Positions 36,001 through 39,000 of a stretch of 64,000 nt of DNA are shown here, piece after piece. Every line of letters begins with the position of its first letter. Position 1 is the first letter of the stretch. The notes below the pieces were generated by a model, which did no database searches, was not told the DNA's origin, and worked only from the letters and a program-made list of their open reading frames with translations. The DNA comes from Oegoconia quadripuncta. Taxonomy: Eukaryota; Arthropoda; Insecta; Lepidoptera; Autostichidae. Location: the NCBI GenBank assembly GCA_949316235.1, contig OX438749.1, positions 32,808,022 through 32,872,021 on the forward strand, read 5' to 3'. The translations under genes were made by a program, and so were the position numbers.

Positions 36001-39000
36001 GGTAAATAAATATTCTGCGTACTAATTTTAATAGAGAAAATAAAAAAGTTAAGAAATCTAGAGTGTCTGGTTGCTCCACAGATGATGTTTATATGCCTAC
36101 CTTATGGTATTTTAAAGATTTGCAATTTCTAGAGTCACTGCAAGAAATGCTGTGTCAACGTTACTCATCTGAGCGTCCAAGCGTCACTTCACGGCGAAAA
36201 CTGCTTTAAAAGTGATGTCTTGTTTGACAAATGTTGGTCACAGTGTGCGCTGAAGTTTGATAAAAACGTACAAACAAAACGTAATGTTTGACAAATATGT
36301 TTGAACGTTTACAGCCTGCTTTACAATTTTCGGTTGGTGACTCCGCTCCTGATTGCGAACAACTTTTCCATAACCACAGTCTAATCCAACCGAAAATTAT
36401 TGGTCTTCCATACTAAAGTTGGTTTCAGAATGGTTTACTTTGTATGGATAATCGAATTTTTTTCGAATTCGACTATGACCCCCTGGGGAAAGTTGTTCGT
36501 GATCAAGAGTGGCGCCAGTTAATGGGAATTACACGAATTCAAATTGATTCTGTACAAGATGCCAAGCTAACCAGGCGGACATTTAAAATGCCCTACCACC
36601 AACCAAACCAAGTACTAAACATATACCCCGCTGGGGATCAAACCCGCGACTTCCGATTCGGAAATCCTATGTTGTGAGGCGGTTTAAGCCACATTTGGTG
36701 TAACTTGTCTCCCCCCACCAGACGGCGGGCGGAGTGCCCCCGTGCGGGGCGGGGGCGGGGGCGGGGGCGGGGGCGGGGGCCGGGGGCGGGGGGGGCGGCG
36801 CGACGCCCCCTCCCCTCCCGCCGCGGCCCGCGCCCGCGCCCGCCCTGCTGCGGCCCGCACACTCCACCATCCTGCAGAGGAGGCACCATCACCAGTAAGT
36901 GTTCGCTGCCCACTTTACTTTAAAAAATTGTGATCAATTAAAACCACGGACCATATAAAATGAGGGCTTGTCGCGATATGTTACTACGTGTCGCGACTGT
37001 GCGAGGTGGGGGCTCTTAAGACGGAGATTGGGGCCGGGCCTATCTAAAGCCCGTATTAATAAACCATTCTCAAGATTGAGAACAGTCTTGTGACTGATCT
37101 CAAGTGAACGTCTCGATTAATAAACCTTACTTGAGATCTGAAACGAACGTGCTCACTCAAGCAGTACTCACTTGAGAGGTGCGCGTATTAATAAACGAAA
37201 CTCAAGACCAACATTCATTCGCCGCTGAGGCGAATACTGGAGAAGTGATCTCAGCTGAGTAGACCACAAGTTTATAAATTATCAAGGAGCTTGAGATAGC
37301 GTCAAGTTCTTGAGACGCATCTCGGGTGATACAGCCTCAAGACTTGTATTGAGATTGGTTTGTTAATACGGGCCTAAGATGTGCTCCTGAGGGCGGGAAT
37401 ATACGTCAGATTTGGTTTCCAAATGTCTAATCAGACTATCTGATCGTATTCACTCGATACAGGTCCGATTGTTACGTCAGACTTTTTCTCAGAACTCCGT
37501 CATTCTCGAGCTATTATCCCGAGTGCTTGAGTAAGAATTAATGGAGGACGAATTACTGTTACTTATTGCAAAAAAAAAAATTAAAATATTTGCTCGTGTT
37601 GACAAGAGAGAAGAAAAAACAAGTAATAAAATCGTAAACACCTCATGATCAAACAAAATAATGGCTCCAACGCCTTCCGATAGTCGAATCAGACTATCTG
37701 ATGGAAAAATCTGACACGTATTCCCAGCCTTAGTACGTCGCAACGATTGTATTTTTTTTTATGTATGACTGGATTCGCGTTTGACCACGATCTCACCTGA
37801 TGGAAAGTGACGATGTAGACGAAGATGAAGCACGCGATCCCAGTAAATGCCTATTCACTCTGCTCTTGAAGATCCCAAGGTTGTAGGATTCAGGAAAGAC
37901 TGACGCCGGAAGGGAGTTCCATGCCTTGGCTGTTCGGATGATGAATGAAGAATCGAACTTCTTAGTGCGAATGTTCGGTGTATTAACTATATACGGGTGG
38001 AATCCCTCCCCACGCATAGTGGTTCGAAGATGGAATGGTGACGGTGGTGTATTTTGTAGTTCCGCTACTGCTCACTAGATGTTATTCATAAATACTTATT
38101 CATCGACTATGTTAATATTCGATCCAACAAATTTATTTACATTGATTGCTTAGTTTTCGGTGACGACTAGCAGATGTCGATACGAGTGTTTATTATTATT
38201 AAATAGTCGGACCCGATTGCAGTCAATAAGCCAAGTTGGTGGCCTACATGGGCGACTTAAAAACACTGACTGTCAGTCCGGTGGCTTCTAGTCTGACACA
38301 AAGCCATCAATTCATCGTAGTTAACTATGAAACTCGACTACTAATACGGAAACGAAATTCTTGTTCAATAATTAATTACGAAACAGCGAAAAATAATCCC
38401 TCTTTCATAGCCAATTGTGAAATCAAAATTACGAAAATGGGCCAAGGAATATTCGTAATGAAAAGCACAGTGTTTACCTCGGGTTAGACTTATTTAGTTC
38501 CAAGACGGGGTTTGGCGTCCGAGCGTAGCGAGGAAGTTACTTTCATCCCTAGGATAACAATGTACTATTTCATATGGACGGACCATATGAAATAGTACAT
38601 TGTTAATATCGACTATTGCAATAACTCCAGACATCGGAATGTAATACCGAATTACATTTCTAAGAAGAATGATTCACCGAATACCAAGTACATTGCGGAG
38701 CTTGTTATTCTTAAAAATTATGGTCATGAACAAACTTCGTAATGTACTTGGTATCGGCGAAACGTTCCTCGGAGAAATTTAGATCAACGATGTTATGGAT
38801 GAAATTTCGAATGGTGATTTGGCTTTATTTCTAGGCTAGACCAAAAATAGAAACCTGTCATAACATGTCTCATTCGATTAGACTCCGCCACTATCCGAAA
38901 TGTAGTCTTCGATTTATATCGGATTCGATTACGGAGGTCCATAACATCCCTGATTTAGACAACGCCATAAACTATGCCACCGCATCAGCTGACGCTCCCG

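Larger units (their letters stand above)
35251..36327 (+). mobile_element. TIR element with MADF-domain ORF, itself split by SINE-1
   Basis: Termini AGCAGGCTGTAAAC (left) and GTTTACAGCCTGCT (right) are exact inverses, flanked by TTA direct repeats, the 3-bp duplication of PIF/Harbinger-type elements. A SINE-1 (35265-35599) sits right behind the left terminus. Once it is disregarded, the left end continues GCTCAAATAATTTGTCAAA, mirroring TTTGACAAATATGTTTGAAC at the right. Subterminal zones on both sides are rich in TGTTTGTCAAAC/TGTTTGAC motifs, possible transposase sites. Confidence 0.78.
35083..36555. mobile_element. MITE-1 foldback, split by a MADF-bearing TIR element
   Basis: Left arm ATACAGGGTGAATTTGAATT (35082 on) to ATGGAAGTC (35250). 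Right arm CAATTTTCGGTTGGTGACTC (about 36328) to ATTCAAATTGATTCTGTA. The intervening ~1.07 kb is a second element inserted at the centre of this one. Confidence 0.75.

Noticed and set aside
36742..36800. Possible regulatory G-quadruplex from the GGGGCG run
   Set aside because: It is inside a coding exon (a glycine/alanine repeat). G4 formation is possible, but nothing in the sequence shows a regulatory role.
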